NCBI RefSeq assembly: GCF_039555755.1 | Contig: NZ_CP154631.1 | Coordinates: 1,736,001 to 1,800,000, forward strand | DNA: 64,000 bases | From: Pseudomonas sediminis | GTDB taxonomy: Bacteria > Pseudomonadota > Gammaproteobacteria > Pseudomonadales > Pseudomonadaceae | Direction of reading: 5' to 3' | Part shown: piece by piece, positions 62,311-64,000 of the stretch | How the letters are laid out: each line of letters starts with the position of its first letter | How positions within the stretch are numbered: the stretch's first letter is position 1 | Made by a program: the position numbers and the translations under genes | The notes under the pieces: generated by a model | The model's input: the letters and a program-made list of their open reading frames with translations, nothing else | Told to the model about the DNA's origin: nothing | The model's database searches: none

Positions 62311-63637
62311 GAGCGACCTCCAGCCCCGGTTGTGCATCGACCATGGATTGCAGCGCGGCCAGATGCTGCGGGCCGAGCACGACCTGTGGCCGAGACTGGC
62401 GAATCAGCTCTACGGCGGCCTCGACGTTCTGGCAGCGGCCGCTGTGCAGCAGCCAGGCCGCGACGGCAGTGGCACTGCGCGAATAACCCAGGGCGCAGCA
62501 CACCAGCAGTGGGCCGTGATGACGCAGGCGTTCGATGGCCTCGGCGGCGCGTTGGCAGGTCAGCGCATCGGGCGCCACCAGGTCCAGTGACGGCAGGCTG
62601 CAATAGGCTGGCGGCGTGCGTTGCAGCGGCAGTTCGGCGCAGAGGTCGACCAGGCCGGCAAATCCCTCGAGATCGTGCGTCGCAGGGAGTCGACCAAGGT
62701 GGATGCCCTCGAACACCTGGCTGGGCTTTGGCCGGCGATAGGTCCACAGCCGGGAGTTGATCCAGGCACCGAGCAGATAGGGTGCGAGCAATACCGTGGC
62801 GGCCGGACTGAGGCGGCCGTCGGCTTGCTTCTGGAAGCCGGCAGCGCCAAATAGCAGGTAGTTGAGCGCGACCATCGCCAGGGCAACCGTCGGCCAGTAC
62901 AGCCAGAGCCAGGCGCCGCTCAGGGTGAGCGCCAGCGCCGCGCACGCCAGGGCGCCGAGGCTGTAACGCAATGCCAGGCGCCAACGGCGTGGATCGCTGC
63001 TCAGGCGCATCTGCCGTAGCGGCGTATCGCCCTGCAGCGGTAGCAGCCACAGGCAGAAGAAGCCGGCCAGCGCCCCGGTAGGCACGTCGATGAAGTGGTG
63101 TTGCCAGGTGGTCAGCACCGAGATGCCGATCAGCGCCATCCACCCGTGCAGCAAGCCGCGCCAGAACAGCCCGCGGGTGTGATTGGCGAACATCGCCCAG
63201 ATGATCACCAGCAGGGTGATATGCAGCGAAGGCGCCTGGTTGAAGGGTTTGTCGAAGCCCATCAGCACGTCGAACATCAGGCCGAAGGTGCCGTCCAGCG
63301 GCGGCCGCTCGAAGGTGAAGCGCAGCGGCCAGAGCAGAAAGCAGGCCACGCAGATGACCTGCGCGGCGAGCAGGCGCAGGGCGTGGCGATCCATCTCGCG
63401 GTGGCAGGCCGGCAGCAGGAAGGACAGACCGTAGAGCAGGTCGATCGACCAGTACGGCACGATGGTCCAGGGCCAGAGTGGGATCTGCGGCTCCCAGGCG
63501 AAGACCAGGCTACCGACGTCAGCGCGCTGCCCGGTGAACCAGTTGGCGAAGCCGTAGCTGGCGAAGAACAGCGGGCCGAGCACCAGCAGCCAGAGTACGC
63601 CGCGCTTCCACAATCCCTGTTCGCGCGCGCTGTCCAT
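62300..63637 (-). CDS. PAP2-type phosphatase fused to a dual-specificity phosphatase domain
   Basis: 445 aa from the ATG at 63637 (TGATG overlap with the upstream methyltransferase). Part one (about 1-290) is a multi-helix membrane region with PAP2 marks FNQAPSLHITLLVIIW and TTWQHHFIDVPTG. Part two (about 295-445) is a soluble tyrosine/dual-specificity phosphatase domain with the C-x5-R loop CCALGYSRSATAVAAWL. Such fusions occur in pseudomonad lipid clusters and probably dephosphorylate a phospholipid or isoprenoid intermediate such as phosphatidylglycerophosphate. The substrate is inferred. Confidence 0.85.
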   Translation of the reverse strand: MDSAREQGLWKRGVLWLLVLGPLFFASYGFANWFTGQRADVGSLVFAWEPQIPLWPWTIVPYWSIDLLYGLSFLLPACHREMDRHALRLLAAQVICVACFLLWPLRFTFERPPLDGTFGLMFDVLMGFDKPFNQAPSLHITLLVIIWAMFANHTRGLFWRGLLHGWMALIGISVLTTWQHHFIDVPTGALAGFFCLWLLPLQGDTPLRQMRLSSDPRRWRLALRYSLGALACAALALTLSGAWLWLYWPTVALAMVALNYLLFGAAGFQKQADGRLSPAATVLLAPYLLGAWINSRLWTYRRPKPSQVFEGIHLGRLPATHDLEGFAGLVDLCAELPLQRTPPAYCSLPSLDLVAPDALTCQRAAEAIERLRHHGPLLVCCALGYSRSATAVAAWLLHSGRCQNVEAAVELIRQSRPQVVLGPQHLAALQSMVDAQPGLEVAHAG

Positions 63638-64000
63638 CACTTCACCCGTTGCGCCAGGGACACACTGAAGATGCCCCATTGGTCGATGCGCTGCGCCACC
63701 TTGCGAAAGCCTGCGGCCTCGACCAACTGATCCATCTCTGCCTGGCTACGCCGGCGCATGACCCAGGCCTGGCCATCGCGGTGGCTGGTCAGAGCACGGG
63801 CGATCAGCTCCAGCTGCGGGTGCCAGGGTTGGCCGGTGTAGACCAGGTAACCGCCCTCCTCGATCGCAGCCGCCAGCCCGGCCAGCGAATCACCGACCAT
63901 CTGGTTGCTGCCGAACAGTTCATACAGGCCGGAGACCACCGCCAGGGTCGGCTTGGGATCCAGCGCGGCGAGATCGTCACGGTCGAAGGCATCGCCTTTG
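63637..64000 (-). CDS. Partial SAM-dependent methyltransferase-like protein (start beyond window)
   Basis: Only the C-terminal 120 codons are present; the frame is open to the right edge. Visible segments: DAFDRDDLAALDPKPTLAVV, SGLYELFGSNQMV, GGYLVYTGQPWHPQLELIAR, and a C-terminal FSVSLAQRVK. The order resembles the end of a class I SAM methyltransferase fold. Its stop overlaps the phosphatase start. Assignment is limited by the truncation. Confidence 0.65.
   Translation of the reverse strand, partial: KGDAFDRDDLAALDPKPTLAVVSGLYELFGSNQMVGDSLAGLAAAIEEGGYLVYTGQPWHPQLELIARALTSHRDGQAWVMRRRSQAEMDQLVEAAGFRKVAQRIDQWGIFSVSLAQRVK

Overview
The window is a GC-rich gammaproteobacterial chromosome segment, almost certainly Pseudomonas sensu lato (the intergenic repeats suggest the mendocina/oleovorans side of the genus; this is inference). 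It is centred on the replication origin. The core reads atpI-B-E-F-H-A-G-D-C, parB-parA-rsmG-mnmG, mnmE, yidC-yidD-rnpA-rpmH (all leftward), then dnaA-dnaN-recF-gyrB (rightward). An AT-rich oriC with DnaA boxes lies between rpmH and dnaA. A second origin-like region with the same DnaA-box spacing lies between mnmG and mnmE. Two perfect 16-bp parS palindromes are embedded in recF, next to the ParA/ParB genes that would use them.

Left part (1-13 kb). A probable small toxin-antitoxin-like pair with its own operator is cut by the left edge. A TonB-receptor remnant follows, then an aerobic cobalamin block: cobF, a VWA protein, a ChlI-type AAA ATPase, cobN, and cobW under a cobalamin riboswitch. 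cobE, a PD-(D/E)XK-like protein and cobM are on the opposite strand. Next come a ParD-like/methionine aminopeptidase operon and a 700-bp gene-poor gap.

13.5-16.3 kb is an accessory island: an SF2 helicase coupled to an unknown 142-aa protein, bordered by a 378-bp remnant of an IS21-family element. 16.3-26.3 kb holds an RND efflux pair, a DUF1275 membrane protein, one of two paralogous 76-aa proteins, and the glmS/glmR/glmU amino-sugar genes with a LysE-type exporter.

Right part (49-59 kb) is a second accessory region. A type I restriction-modification locus (hsdM, hsdS) has lost the end of hsdS and any hsdR to a complete IS21-family element (istA, istB). The far side of that element is fused to the 3' end of an Rhs polymorphic toxin with a GH-E nuclease tip. 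Behind it lie a TPR candidate immunity gene, a DUF1963-like fragment, an orphan NucA/NucB-type nuclease domain overlapping a ComJ-like inhibitor gene, and an unknown gene. Low-GC composition and a 'GGGGACAGATTTA' palindromic repeat mark this stretch. From 59 kb to the end lie a diguanylate cyclase and a leftward phospholipid gene cluster (CdsA-like, PlsC-like, small membrane protein, PAP2-phosphatase fusion, methyltransferase cut by the right edge).

No tRNA, rRNA or CRISPR array was recognised. All family assignments come from reading motifs by eye; no database search was run.
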